The notes below the pieces were generated by a model. That model saw nothing but the letters and a program-made list of their open reading frames with translations. It ran no database searches and was not told the DNA's origin. From an uncultured Siphonobacter sp. (GTDB taxonomy: Bacteria; Bacteroidota; Bacteroidia; Cytophagales; Spirosomataceae), in the NCBI GenBank assembly GCA_913775095.1, contig CAJYIW010000011.1, positions 1 to 45,260 on the forward strand: a stretch of 45,260 bases of DNA, read 5' to 3'. The position numbers and the translations under genes were made by a program. Positions 9,175-19,364 of the stretch are shown one piece after another. The stretch's first letter is position 1. Every line of letters starts with the position of its first letter.

Positions 9175-10464
9175 ATGTCACCTCAGGAAATTCAATCTAT
9201 AAAGTCCCGATTTGGTATCATTGGGGATTCCATCCCGCTGAATTATGCCATACAAATCGCGGCTCAGGTGGCACCAACAGACCTGACCGTACTCATTACT
9301 GGTGAAAGTGGCAGTGGGAAAGAATCCTTCTCCAAGATCATTCATCAGCTTTCGACCCGCAAACATGGTCAGTTTATTGCCATTAACTGCGGAGCCATTC
9401 CCGAAGGAACTATTGATTCTGAATTATTTGGTCACGAAAAAGGTGCATTTACCGGAGCCGTGGACGCCCGGAAAGGATACTTTGAAGTAACCGACGGCGG
9501 TACCATCTTTCTGGATGAAATTGCCGAAATGCCCCTGAGTACGCAGGCTCGCCTGCTACGGGTGCTGGAAAACAAGGAATTCATTCGCGTAGGTTCATCC
9601 AAGATCATGAAAACGGACGTTCGCGTCGTAGCTGCCACGAACGTCAATCTGATGCAGGCCGTTGAAAAAGGTCGTTTCCGGGAAGATCTGTATTACCGTC
9701 TGAACACCGTTCCTATTTTCGTTCCGCCCCTGCGGGATCGCGGGAATGACGTATTAATGTTATTTCGGAAATTCACGGCTGACTTCAGTGAACGCCAGCG
9801 GATTCGTCCCGTTCAGCTAACGGAAGACGCCCGTGAAGTCTTACTAAGCTATCGATTTCCCGGTAATATTCGTCAGCTGAAAAACCTGGCTGAACAGGTT
9901 TCGATTCTTGAAGAAGAACGACTCGTAAATGGCCGTACGCTTCTCAAGTATATTCCTGATGCTCAGCGATCTTCCTTACCCGATGTGTTCCGGGATCAGC
10001 AATCGCAGAATCAGGATTTCAGCGAGCGTGAAATTCTGTACAAGGTTCTTTTCGATCTGAAGCGGGATGTGACCGAACTAAAAAAACTATTCGTTGAAAT
10101 GGCTCAGAACGGGGCAGGTGACGGCGAAATACTGCGTCAGCACGCCAATCTGTTTCAGGGCGTTCACGACGAACCTGTTAATTTTAGTGAACCCAATACC
10201 CCCACGCGGTATTTACCCGTTTCTACTACCAGCAGTCAGAGCCCGAATGTCTTTTCCATTGACTCTTCCAATGAACCCTCGTTCGTGGATGTAACGGAGG
10301 AAAGCGATGACGAATCGCTTTCGCTGGAGAAGAAAGAAAAAGAAATGATCATCAAGGCTTTGCGTAAAAACGGTAATAAACGAAAAAATGCAGCTCAGGC
10401 TCTTGGCATCTCCGAACGCACCCTTTATCGGAAAATCAAACAGTATGAAATTGATGAAGAGTAA
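9175..10464 (+). CDS. Sigma-54-interacting AAA+ activator without receiver domain
   Basis: A 429-residue transcription activator. It starts directly with the AAA+ domain: Walker A GESGSGKE at 43-50, sigma-54 contact loop GAFTGA at 90-95, Walker B IFLDEI at 111-116. A linker rich in Ser and Glu (about 270-380) leads to a Fis-type helix-turn-helix at the C-terminus (AAQALGISERTLYRKI). There is no receiver or PAS domain, so phosphorylation by a histidine kinase is not expected. The target genes are unknown. Its last codons overlap the start of lptE, so the two are co-transcribed. Confidence 0.93.
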   Translation: MSPQEIQSIKSRFGIIGDSIPLNYAIQIAAQVAPTDLTVLITGESGSGKESFSKIIHQLSTRKHGQFIAINCGAIPEGTIDSELFGHEKGAFTGAVDARKGYFEVTDGGTIFLDEIAEMPLSTQARLLRVLENKEFIRVGSSKIMKTDVRVVAATNVNLMQAVEKGRFREDLYYRLNTVPIFVPPLRDRGNDVLMLFRKFTADFSERQRIRPVQLTEDAREVLLSYRFPGNIRQLKNLAEQVSILEEERLVNGRTLLKYIPDAQRSSLPDVFRDQQSQNQDFSEREILYKVLFDLKRDVTELKKLFVEMAQNGAGDGEILRQHANLFQGVHDEPVNFSEPNTPTRYLPVSTTSSQSPNVFSIDSSNEPSFVDVTEESDDESLSLEKKEKEMIIKALRKNGNKRKNAAQALGISERTLYRKIKQYEIDEE

Positions 10465-10978
10465 GAGCTTTCGCTCGCTCCTGACGGGTTTGGTCATGGT
10501 TCCCCTGTTCCTTCTTTCAGGTTGTGGACCGTATTCATTTTCGCCCGGAGGCAAGTTATCGACCGATCTGAAAACGATTACCATCAATAACTTTGTCATG
10601 AACGCGGCGGGTGGCCCGGCCACGCTGCCGACCACCTTTACGGAAAACCTGAAGGAATATTTTCAGCGAAACACCCGTCTTCAGCTACGCCCCGAAGGAG
10701 ATGGAGACCTGGTGCTGGAAGGAGCCATCACGAATTACGAGGTAACTCCCCAGGCCCCCACGGCTCAGGATAAAGCTGGTCTGAACCGATTAAACATCAC
10801 AGTGACGGTTCGTTTCACGAATAATAAAGATGAGTCGGCCAACTTTGAACAGCCCTTTTCTTTCTTCCGGGATTTCCCGCAAAATCAGACCTTAAATCAG
10901 GTGGAAGCTCAGTTAATTCCTCCTATTCTGGATCAGATTATTCTGGACATTTTCAGTAAAACAGCCGGAGACTGGTAG
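10445..10978 (+). CDS. lptE: LptE-family lipoprotein (LPS assembly)
   Basis: A 177-residue lipoprotein; signal peptide with lipobox LSGC, acylated C27. Mature part starts GPYSFSPGG and is a small alpha/beta fold of the LptE/LptE-like family, which plugs the LptD barrel and helps insert lipopolysaccharide at the outer membrane. The ATG at 10445 overlaps the preceding gene by 20 bp; an ATG at 10454 is an alternative. A longer in-frame start at 10388 would lie deep inside the upstream HTH region and would bury the signal peptide, so it is rejected. Confidence 0.87.
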   Translation: MKLMKSKSFRSLLTGLVMVPLFLLSGCGPYSFSPGGKLSTDLKTITINNFVMNAAGGPATLPTTFTENLKEYFQRNTRLQLRPEGDGDLVLEGAITNYEVTPQAPTAQDKAGLNRLNITVTVRFTNNKDESANFEQPFSFFRDFPQNQTLNQVEAQLIPPILDQIILDIFSKTAGDW

Positions 10979-10996
10979 AAAACATCGGGTATTTAT

Positions 10997-11035
10997 AAAA
11001 AAAGTTGTCCGAAACTATTTTCGGACAACTTTTTT
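10997..11035 (+). terminator. Rho-independent terminator after lptE
   Basis: Stem GTTGTCCGAAA/TTTCGGACAAC (11004-11014 with 11019-11029) extended by A/T pairs and ending in a 7-base T-run. Confidence 0.9.
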
Positions 11036-11108
11036 ATTTCTAGCCATTTATAATTCTTCAAATAAACTTTAACTTTAGAAAATGGCTTCTCTATTTTAAA
11101 CAAGCCTA

Positions 11109-11140
11109 TTGATTATGGGTTGCGGAATGGCGTATCTTAG
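11109..11140 (+). promoter_or_regulatory. Putative promoter of the TPR-like gene
   Basis: TTG at 11109-11111 and TATCTTAG at 11133-11140 (one mismatch to TAnnTTTG) lie 21 bp apart. The -7 box is 40 bp before the ATG, and a terminator lies upstream, so a new transcript must start here. Confidence 0.4.
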
Positions 11141-11180
11141 AAGTTAATCTTTTGGAAATTCCCCTTGTGCTAGAGGCATT

Positions 11181-11891
11181 ATGCAACGCGATACTTTCTC
11201 TTATCTGATTACTAATCCGAACGAATTCACCACTGACGATCTGGTTTATCTGGAACAATTAGTGGGGACTTATCCCTTTTGTCAGACGGGCCATGTGCTG
11301 CTGGCGAAGGGCTATAATAACCGTTCGGATACTTCCGAGACGCTGTTACGCAAAGCCGCGGTTTATTCCCTAAGCCGAAGTACCCTACGCAAATTCATGG
11401 AGGGTGAATTTCCAAAATCTACCCCTCAACCGAACCAGTCGCTTCCCTTTGCCCGTCGCCACGCCCGGGAAACGGACGTTACCCTCAAGCCGACCGTAGA
11501 AGAGATTAACCCGGTTCAGGCCTTACGGGGACTGGATTACTCGGAAGTTTTACTACAGAAAAACGAGGAGTCGAAAGAAAAAGAAGAACAAAAAGCGGAT
11601 CAGCAGGATCAATTATCCATCATTGATCGATTTATTCAGGCCGAACCCCGCATCGGTCCTCTACGGTCAAAACCTGGTCAGCCTGAAGAAGTTCAGGTAG
11701 ATTTAGCTCTCAAACCGCAGCAGTCCAATAACACGCCCATTACGGAGGGCTATGCCAAAGTTTTGGCTCGTCAGGGCAAAACTGAAAAAGCGATTCAAGT
11801 TTATGAAAAGCTACAGTTGAAGTTTCCCGAAAAAAAGACGTACTTTGCAGAAAAAATACAGGACCTGAAAACTCAGTCGCCTTTATCCTAA
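11181..11891 (+). CDS. Hypothetical protein with a C-terminal TPR-like helix pair
   Basis: A 236-residue protein without signal peptide or membrane helix. The N-terminal 75 residues are compact; a charged linker follows at about 130-145, and residues about 195-230 (GYAKVLARQGKTEKAIQVYEKL) read as one tetratricopeptide repeat. A protein of this kind regularly lies between lptE and secG in Bacteroidota. The function is unknown. The short 27-bp gap to secG implies one operon, so a role in protein export or envelope assembly is conceivable but not shown. Confidence 0.75.
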   Translation: MQRDTFSYLITNPNEFTTDDLVYLEQLVGTYPFCQTGHVLLAKGYNNRSDTSETLLRKAAVYSLSRSTLRKFMEGEFPKSTPQPNQSLPFARRHARETDVTLKPTVEEINPVQALRGLDYSEVLLQKNEESKEKEEQKADQQDQLSIIDRFIQAEPRIGPLRSKPGQPEEVQVDLALKPQQSNNTPITEGYAKVLARQGKTEKAIQVYEKLQLKFPEKKTYFAEKIQDLKTQSPLS

Positions 11892-11918
11892 CCGGACCTT
11901 AATTTTCACTTTCATAAA

Positions 11919-12287
11919 ATGTTTGCTACTCTGATTATTGCGTCCATCGTTGTTGCCGCTTTACTGGTGCTGGTGGTATTGATTCAAAACCCTAAAGGAG
12001 GTGGTCTTTCTCAATTCACTGGAGCCGGATCTCAACAACTCTTCGGTGTAAAGAAGACAGGCGACTTACTGGAACAACTGACCTGGGGTTTTGGTGGTGC
12101 TATTGCGGTTTTTGCCCTGCTTTCAGTATTTTTCCTGAATGGACAAAGTGCAGCGGGTGGAATGGATGATGGGTTAGGTAACGTAGCTCCCGCAGCAACG
12201 GCTCCTGCTCCCCGTCCCGCAGCTCCCGCTCCGGCTACCACGCCCGCACAACCTGCTCCGGCACAGCCCGCTCAGCCTCAGAAGTAA
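11919..12287 (+). CDS. secG: Preprotein translocase subunit SecG
   Basis: A 122-residue membrane protein. Two transmembrane helices lie at about 3-21 and 57-75, joined by the conserved loop QNPKGGGLSQFTGAGSQQLFG. It is the accessory subunit of the SecYEG channel. Residues from about 90 form an Ala/Pro-rich low-complexity tail typical of Bacteroidota SecG and variable in length. The gene follows the TPR-like gene closely and ends in a terminator. Confidence 0.93.
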   Translation: MFATLIIASIVVAALLVLVVLIQNPKGGGLSQFTGAGSQQLFGVKKTGDLLEQLTWGFGGAIAVFALLSVFFLNGQSAAGGMDDGLGNVAPAATAPAPRPAAPAPATTPAQPAPAQPAQPQK

Positions 12288-12307
12288 TCATTCGAGATAG
12301 TTATCAT

Positions 12308-12346
12308 AAAAAAGCCATCGTAAGCAGTTACGATGGCTTTTTTTAT
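12308..12346. terminator. Bidirectional terminator after secG
   Basis: Stem 12308-12323 with 12328-12343 (AAAAAAGCCATCGTAA and complement) around a 4-nt loop with a T-run. It also serves the convergent gene ending at 12354. Confidence 0.88.
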
Positions 12347-12353
12347 GACTTGT

Positions 12354-13061
12354 TCATTCCACTTCCTGAGCTATTTTTTGCTGAGCGATGGGCAACAGGG
12401 TTTCCTCCATGGGATACCCCAGTTTACTTTCGACCAGATACGAAGCCGGATTGGGCAGATGATTGTTTTTTCGTAGCAATTCAAGTTTGATACTCTCGAA
12501 AGTCGTCGTGACGTTTTTTCTCCGGGTTTCCACCAGCGTAGTTTCTACCCGGCGTCTGGGCGGAATGTGGTTTTCAAAAAGCCTGACCTGATATTCATAG
12601 ATCCGTAAGTCCCGATTGATCGTTTCGTACATAAAGAGGTATCCTTCTTTTCGAAACAAAGGCATAATGCCAATCGGCTGAAGGGTTAGCATCTGATGCA
12701 CTTTTTCGAACAGATCTTTGCCCCTGGTGAGCGTTGATCCCAGACGGGGAATGGCGTAACTGAGAATGTTATCCACTTCCTGCAGGGGAGCCAGTTCTTC
12801 AAATTCACTCGTGTACTTTAACTGAAGTTTTTCCCGGTCAATGCCTGCCAGCTTTTTACGAATTTGCCCAGACCAATGATGCTGCTGATTCTGTAAGGCC
12901 ACGCTTTCCTGGTAATGGTTCTGCAAATCTGACAGTTCAGGATATAATTTTTTGGCCTGAAAGGCATCGTTGACATGCTTCAAATAGCCCAGAAGCTGAT
13001 ACTTTTTGTATTCAAAATCGAGTAATCCGTCAGTAATCCAGGTTTTCTGCAAGTTTTTCAT
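12354..13061 (-). CDS. Conserved hypothetical protein, all-alpha, unknown function
   Basis: A 235-residue soluble protein that I cannot assign to a named family. It has no signal peptide or membrane helix. It is mostly helical and charged: residues 1-80 suggest a coiled-coil-like helical region (YQESVALQNQQHHWSGQIR), and PPRRRVETTLVETRR at about 168-182 is a basic segment. Its full length and normal codon use suggest a real gene. It is read away from groES, with a 239-bp gap between the two start codons, and convergent with secG. Confidence 0.7.
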   Translation of the reverse strand: MKNLQKTWITDGLLDFEYKKYQLLGYLKHVNDAFQAKKLYPELSDLQNHYQESVALQNQQHHWSGQIRKKLAGIDREKLQLKYTSEFEELAPLQEVDNILSYAIPRLGSTLTRGKDLFEKVHQMLTLQPIGIMPLFRKEGYLFMYETINRDLRIYEYQVRLFENHIPPRRRVETTLVETRRKNVTTTFESIKLELLRKNNHLPNPASYLVESKLGYPMEETLLPIAQQKIAQEVE

Positions 13062-13203
13062 GGGCTCTGCGGTTTAGGCTTTACATTCCGAAACTACTTC
13101 TTTTTCAATAATCTCCAAATTTTATAGTTCTTCCTTTCATAAGTAAAACATATTCGTTTGGTTTGCAGGCACTTTTGTGATTTTGGCAGGAAATTCTGCA
13201 AAA

Positions 13204-13218
13204 TTGACAGCTTGGCTG
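13204..13218. promoter_or_regulatory. Palindrome-like element upstream of groES
   Basis: TTGACAGCTTGGCTG matches 9 of 12 arm positions of the CTGACA-N3-TGTCAG palindrome seen before miaB. It lies 83 bp before the groES start. A second imperfect inverted repeat, TTTTGGCAG and CTGCAAAA, lies at 13181-13203. A heat-shock operator is an inference. Confidence 0.3.
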
Positions 13219-13300
13219 CTTTGGCACGGGAATCATAAGAAAAGCCTCAGTGTAACCATGTGGTTAATCTAAAACGTTAACAAATCTATCTTTCACTCAT

Positions 13301-13582
13301 ATGTCAGTAAACGTTAAACCTTTGGCAGACCGCGTTCTGGTTGAACCCGCTCCCGCAGAAGAAAAAACTGCATTCGGAATCATCATTCCCGATACGGCCA
13401 AAGAAAAACCTCAACGTGGAGTAGTTGTAGCCGTAGGTCCCGGTAAAAAAGATGAGCCTGTTACTGTAAAAGAAGGAGACACTGTATTATACGGTAAGTA
13501 TTCCGGCACTGAGATCTCTTCCGACGGAAAAGATTACCTCATCATGCGGGAATCAGACATTCTGGCAATCCTGACTGCTTAA
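13301..13582 (+). CDS. groES: Co-chaperonin GroES
   Basis: A 93-residue Cpn10: [12 protein letters not shown] at the start, the mobile-loop region near residues 18-32 and a [12 protein letters not shown] roof segment, ending ILAIL. The heptamer caps GroEL and closes the folding chamber in the cytoplasm. It is followed by groEL after 65 bp without a terminator, so the two form the usual operon. Confidence 0.97.
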   Translation: MSVNVKPLADRVLVEPAPAEEKTAFGIIIPDTAKEKPQRGVVVAVGPGKKDEPVTVKEGDTVLYGKYSGTEISSDGKDYLIMRESDILAILTA

Positions 13583-13635
13583 TTTTTCTTTTTACATCAC
13601 ACGTGAAGATTTCTTCACATTCTAAAACTTTATAA

Positions 13636-15273
<1,638 letters not shown>

Positions 15274-15294
15274 TCCTGGCTTCCTTGATAAAAT

Positions 15295-15328
15295 AAAAAG
15301 CCCTTTCAGTTTCCTGAAAGGGCTTTTT
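15295..15328. terminator. Bidirectional terminator between groEL and the GH13 gene
   Basis: Perfect 15-bp stem (15295-15309 with 15314-15328), 4-nt loop, A-run and T-run on the two sides. Confidence 0.9.
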
Positions 15329-15342
15329 ATTTTCCTCTATTC

Positions 15343-17061
15343 CTAGTTTAAGCGGAACCACTGATAGCCGTATCCATCCAGATTGACAGCAAACGTATTC
15401 GTAGTGGCAGCGGGTACGGAAGTATTGGTCATCAAATTCTGTAGTTGCTTTCCTTTCCATTCATCCAGGCCCAGATTGACCGATTTTTTCTCTTTGCTGA
15501 AATTATGAGCGACAATGACTGATTTTCCTTTCCAGTCGTACTTCATTACCAATACCTGATCGGTAGTCGCTGGTAAAATAGTCCATTCGCCTAATCCGAT
15601 CTCGGGACATTGCTCTCTCAATTTTACCAGTTTCTTCACGTGGTTCAACAACGATTTAGGATCTTTTTCCTGAGCCGCCACATTTACTTTCTGATAGCCG
15701 TATTCTCCCTGACTGATCACCGGATGAAAGGGTTTAGCCGACGTGGAAAACCCTGCATTTTTAGCCGTTGACCATTGCATGGGTGTCCGTACGGAGTTTC
15801 GTTCTTTCAGACTCAGGTCGTCCCCCATTCCTATTTCTTCTCCGTACCGCAAACTGGGCGTACCGGGTAAGGAAAATAATAAACTGTAAGCCAGATCAAC
15901 GTGCTTTCGATCGTGTAGCATGGGAGCCAGCCGGCGACGAATACCCCGGTCGTATAACTGCATATTTTTCTGTGGTCCAAACCGCTCGTAGACCTTTTCC
16001 CGGTCTTCATTACTCAGCCGACCCAGGTCAATTTCATCGTGATTTCGGAGGAACCACGCCCACTGGCTCGTCGGAGCGATGGCACGCGTATCCACCAGTG
16101 CTTTGGTGAATTTCTCCGCATTCTCGGTGGCCAGGGCCGAAAACAGATACTGATTCGCATAGAAATTGAAAATCATCTGAATGCCTTCACCATATTTACC
16201 AATGAATTTTTCCGTCTCTTTGGGGTCTACATTGGCCTCTCCCAACAGCACCGCCTGCCCATTTTGCCACTGAATAAACTGCCGTAACTGATACAAGAGG
16301 TCAAACTGCAAAGTCGGGTTTTTAATATTAGTCTTAGGAATTTCCATGTAAAACGGAACGGCATCCAGTCGGAAACCCGCTACTCCCAGATCCAGCCAGT
16401 GCTTGACAATTTTTCGAATTTCCGTTTCCACCTCCGGATTCTGAGCGTTTAAATCCGGCTGAAAATCATAAAATCGGTGGAAGTAGTATTCCTGAGCGAG
16501 TGAATCATACGTCCAGGTTTCCTTTTGCACTCCTGGAAACACCATACCGTCATCGGCATCTTTCGGGCGATCTTTCGACCATACGTACCAGTTCCGATAG
16601 GGTGAATTCTTATCCTTACGAGCCGACTGATACCAGGGGTGCTGGTCTGAGGTATGGTTGATGACCAGATCGGTAATGATTCGAATTCCCCGTTTACTGG
16701 CTTCTTTGATGCATTCTTTAAAATCGTCTTCGGTACCTACCCGTGGATCAATCTTGTAATAGTCCGAGATATCGTAGCCGTCATCTTCCAGGGGCGACGG
16801 ATGAAAAGGAGCCAGCCAGATGACCGTAACTCCGAGGGTTTTGAGGTAATCCAGCTGTTGGGTAAGGCCTTTGAAATCGCCGTAGCCATTGCCATCCGAA
16901 TCTTTGAAAACCTTTACGTCAAGATTATAAATCAGAGCTTTTTTATACCAGAGCTCCTCCATAAAATCAGTAGGTAGAGGAGCCGGCGGTGCCGAGGGTT
17001 CAGACTGAGCAAAAACAAGGTTACTGGTTAAAACTGACAGTAGAACGATCCATTTTTTCAT
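15343..17061 (-). CDS. Trehalose-synthase-like GH13 enzyme with signal peptide
   Basis: The 572-residue product follows TreS (GH13_16) closely: GYGDFKGL, WLAPFHPSPLEDDGYDI, INHTSDQHPWYQSAR, FLRNHDE and YGEEIGMGDD. The nucleophile is D233 (GFRLDAVP), the acid/base is E275 (LLGEANV) and the transition-state Asp is D342. TreS converts maltose to trehalose; an alpha-glucosidase or amylase activity is also possible. The ATG at 17061 gives a clean signal peptide (MKKWIVLLSV..., cut after VFA), so the enzyme is exported, whereas typical TreS is cytoplasmic. A start 12 codons earlier is possible but would extend the signal. Confidence 0.9.
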   Translation of the reverse strand: MKKWIVLLSVLTSNLVFAQSEPSAPPAPLPTDFMEELWYKKALIYNLDVKVFKDSDGNGYGDFKGLTQQLDYLKTLGVTVIWLAPFHPSPLEDDGYDISDYYKIDPRVGTEDDFKECIKEASKRGIRIITDLVINHTSDQHPWYQSARKDKNSPYRNWYVWSKDRPKDADDGMVFPGVQKETWTYDSLAQEYYFHRFYDFQPDLNAQNPEVETEIRKIVKHWLDLGVAGFRLDAVPFYMEIPKTNIKNPTLQFDLLYQLRQFIQWQNGQAVLLGEANVDPKETEKFIGKYGEGIQMIFNFYANQYLFSALATENAEKFTKALVDTRAIAPTSQWAWFLRNHDEIDLGRLSNEDREKVYERFGPQKNMQLYDRGIRRRLAPMLHDRKHVDLAYSLLFSLPGTPSLRYGEEIGMGDDLSLKERNSVRTPMQWSTAKNAGFSTSAKPFHPVISQGEYGYQKVNVAAQEKDPKSLLNHVKKLVKLREQCPEIGLGEWTILPATTDQVLVMKYDWKGKSVIVAHNFSKEKKSVNLGLDEWKGKQLQNLMTNTSVPAATTNTFAVNLDGYGYQWFRLN

Positions 17062-17497
17062 AGAGTGTGGAGAAAGAGCGTTGGATTTTCTTTTCAAGTG
17101 TTACCTTATCTCTATAAAAAAATGATACGAACGGCCTGAAGACCAAGGGCAGGTAGCTTTTCAGTTGGTTCGTCATTGGGCTTTTTCCAGTTCGATTTTT
17201 TATCACGGCTGTGCCTGTTGCCCGCTTTTTTACCGGCTATTTTGACCTATAGGTATAGCTTTTCTCCCGGAATCCACTGGTTGCTACCAGCGGAAAAGCT
17301 GGTAGCAGTTACCCCAGGTTTGTTGCTGCCAGCTTTTCCGCTGGCAGCCTTATCTCAGAATCCGAAATACTTCATCACGAGTCCATTAATGACTTTGGAA
17401 AATGATAGTGGCTTTCAATCAAAATCCAATAGCGGGTCGTAGAATGGCTTGATTTGGTCGAATTGTTACTTTTTATTTTCCTGCTTTTTCCTTACTT
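17062..17497. other. Gene-free interval with nested hairpins
   Basis: This 436-bp interval separates the divergent GH13 and M14 genes and should hold both promoters, though I find no convincing -33/-7 pair. Apart from the repeat at 17283-17348 I see no gene. Confidence 0.6.
17283..17348. repeat. Two hairpins that are also inverted copies of each other
   Basis: GCTACCAGC-GGAAAA-GCTGGTAGC (17283-17306) and GCTGCCAGC-TTTTCC-GCTGGCAGC (17325-17348) are each perfect hairpins with 9-bp stems. The second is the reverse complement of the first apart from a paired T-A to C-G type change. The whole can fold as two small hairpins or one 24-bp stem. Confidence 0.75.
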
Positions 17498-19237
17498 ATG
17501 AGTATGAAACGGGTTATTTTCTTCCTCAGCACACTCTTCACTCTGCCAATGGCTTCTGCTCAGCAAACCATTTTTGAACAATCCAAAGGAGCCGAAACCC
17601 CTACCTACGAACAGGGACTGGCTTACTTCCGACAGCTGGATCGGCAATACCCGCAGGTTCAGATGCGAACCATGGGACCAACCGATTCGGGCGAACCCCT
17701 TCACTTGTTGATCATCAGTAAAGACCAGAATTTCGATCTGGTGGAGCAACGGAAAAAAGGCAAAGCCATTCTTTTGATTGACAATGCCATTCATCCCGGC
17801 GAGCCCGACGGCGTGGATGCCTGTCAATTATTACTGAGAAATCTACTGGCTGAAAAAGAGGGGCTAAAACTCCCCGAAAACCTGGTATTGTGCATGATCC
17901 CTTTCTATAATGTAGACGGGGCGTTAAATCGTAATTCCTTCAGTCGAACCAATCAAAATGGGCCCAACGCCTATGGATTCAGAGCCAATGGCCAGAACTA
18001 TGATCTGAATCGGGATTTCGTAAAGGCAGATAGTAAGAATGCCGCTTCATTCGCAGACATCTTTCACCTGGTCGATCCCGATGTCTTTGTGGATACGCAC
18101 GTGAGCAACGGAGCCGACTACCAGCACGTCATGACCTTAATTGCTACGCAGCACAGCAAAATGGGCGGGGTATTAGGCGAGTTTCTGCACACGAAAATGG
18201 AGCCTTACCTCTATCAGAAGATGAAAGAAAAGGGGTATCCAATGACTCCTTATGTAACCAACTTTGGCCCCAATGTTACCAAAGAAGGCTTCAGCGGATT
18301 TATTGATTACCCCCGTTATTCTACGGGGTATGCGGCTCTGTTTCAAACGCTGGGTTTCATGCCTGAAACGCACATGCTCAAGCCCTACGACCAGCGGGTA
18401 AAGTCGACGTATGAGTTACTGAAAATCTACCTGGACTTTACCGTAACGAATGCCAGCGAAATTCTGAAGTTGCGAAAAAAGGCCCGAGAAGCGGTTAAAA
18501 CGCAGCAGGATTTTCCTTTGGCCTGGAAGAAAGACACGACCCGCTCGCGTCTGATTGAGTTCCTGGGTTACGAACACGGATACAAGCCCAGCGAAGTTTC
18601 CGGCCAGCCCCGGCTGTATTATGACCGATCGAAGCCTTTTCAGATGAATGTTCCGTACTATGACTATTTCGTACCTACAGTTACCGTTCAAAAACCGAAA
18701 GCGTATCTCATTCCGCAAGCCTGGTGGCCCGTTATTGACCGTTTAAAAAGGAATAAGGTCGTCATGAAGCAACTGGAGAACGATCAGACCATGTCCGTGG
18801 AGGTGTATCGCATTGAATCCTACCAGACTTCACCGAGAGCCTACGAAGGTCATTACCCACATACGGATGTGAAAGTGAGCTCGAAAACGCAGGAAATTCG
18901 TTTTCGGAAGGGAGATTACTACATCGAATGCAATCAGGATAAGAATCGATACATCGTTGAAACGCTGGAACCTGCCAGTCCCGAAGGTTTTTTTGCCTGG
19001 AATTTCTTCGATTCCATTTTACAGCAAAAAGAAGGCTATTCGGACTACGTCTTTGAAGACCTCGCGGCGGAGTTTCTGAAAACGCATCCTGACGTAAAAA
19101 AACAGCTGGAAGACAAGCGGGCCAGCGATCCGGCATTTGCGAAAAACGGGCGGGCTCAACTGGATTTTGTCTATCGACTTTCGCCGTATTACGAACCCGA
19201 ACACCTTCGTTATCCCGTATATAGAGTACTCCGTTAA
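17498..19237 (+). CDS. Secreted M14-family zinc carboxypeptidase-like protein
   Basis: A 579-residue protein with an N-terminal signal peptide cut near ASA-QQ (residue 21). The M14 zinc ligands are visible as H99 and E102 in IHPGEPDG and H201 in VDTHVSNGAD; GQNYDLNRDF at 165-174 is the usual substrate-binding region. A Glu in MPETHM is a candidate for the catalytic residue. Family members remove C-terminal residues or cleave cell-wall peptides; the substrate is not evident. About 250 residues follow the peptidase domain and carry no domain that I recognise. A second ATG at codon 3 is an equally good start. Confidence 0.88.
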   Translation: MSMKRVIFFLSTLFTLPMASAQQTIFEQSKGAETPTYEQGLAYFRQLDRQYPQVQMRTMGPTDSGEPLHLLIISKDQNFDLVEQRKKGKAILLIDNAIHPGEPDGVDACQLLLRNLLAEKEGLKLPENLVLCMIPFYNVDGALNRNSFSRTNQNGPNAYGFRANGQNYDLNRDFVKADSKNAASFADIFHLVDPDVFVDTHVSNGADYQHVMTLIATQHSKMGGVLGEFLHTKMEPYLYQKMKEKGYPMTPYVTNFGPNVTKEGFSGFIDYPRYSTGYAALFQTLGFMPETHMLKPYDQRVKSTYELLKIYLDFTVTNASEILKLRKKAREAVKTQQDFPLAWKKDTTRSRLIEFLGYEHGYKPSEVSGQPRLYYDRSKPFQMNVPYYDYFVPTVTVQKPKAYLIPQAWWPVIDRLKRNKVVMKQLENDQTMSVEVYRIESYQTSPRAYEGHYPHTDVKVSSKTQEIRFRKGDYYIECNQDKNRYIVETLEPASPEGFFAWNFFDSILQQKEGYSDYVFEDLAAEFLKTHPDVKKQLEDKRASDPAFAKNGRAQLDFVYRLSPYYEPEHLRYPVYRVLR

Positions 19238-19264
19238 GGCCAAAGCCATTTACAATAAAGGTTG

Positions 19265-19290
19265 AAACCGGGGAAACATCCCCGGTTTTT
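19265..19290 (+). terminator. Terminator after the M14 gene
   Basis: AAACCGGGGA/TCCCCGGTTT 10-bp stem with 4-nt loop and T-run. Confidence 0.85.
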
Positions 19291-19364
19291 CGTTGTTCAG
19301 CCTACAAACGACGCATTCGTCGGGGTTCTCTGCCCTCCAGTAACACCTCATTTATTAAGTGCTT

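Noticed and set aside
10388-10444. Longer N-terminus for lptE
   Set aside because: It would bury the lipoprotein signal and overlap the preceding gene by over 70 bp.
13221-13236. Sigma-54 promoter before groES (TTGGCACG)
   Set aside because: The -24 part matches well, but the -12 TTGCA is missing at the required distance (TCATA is found), so I do not call it.
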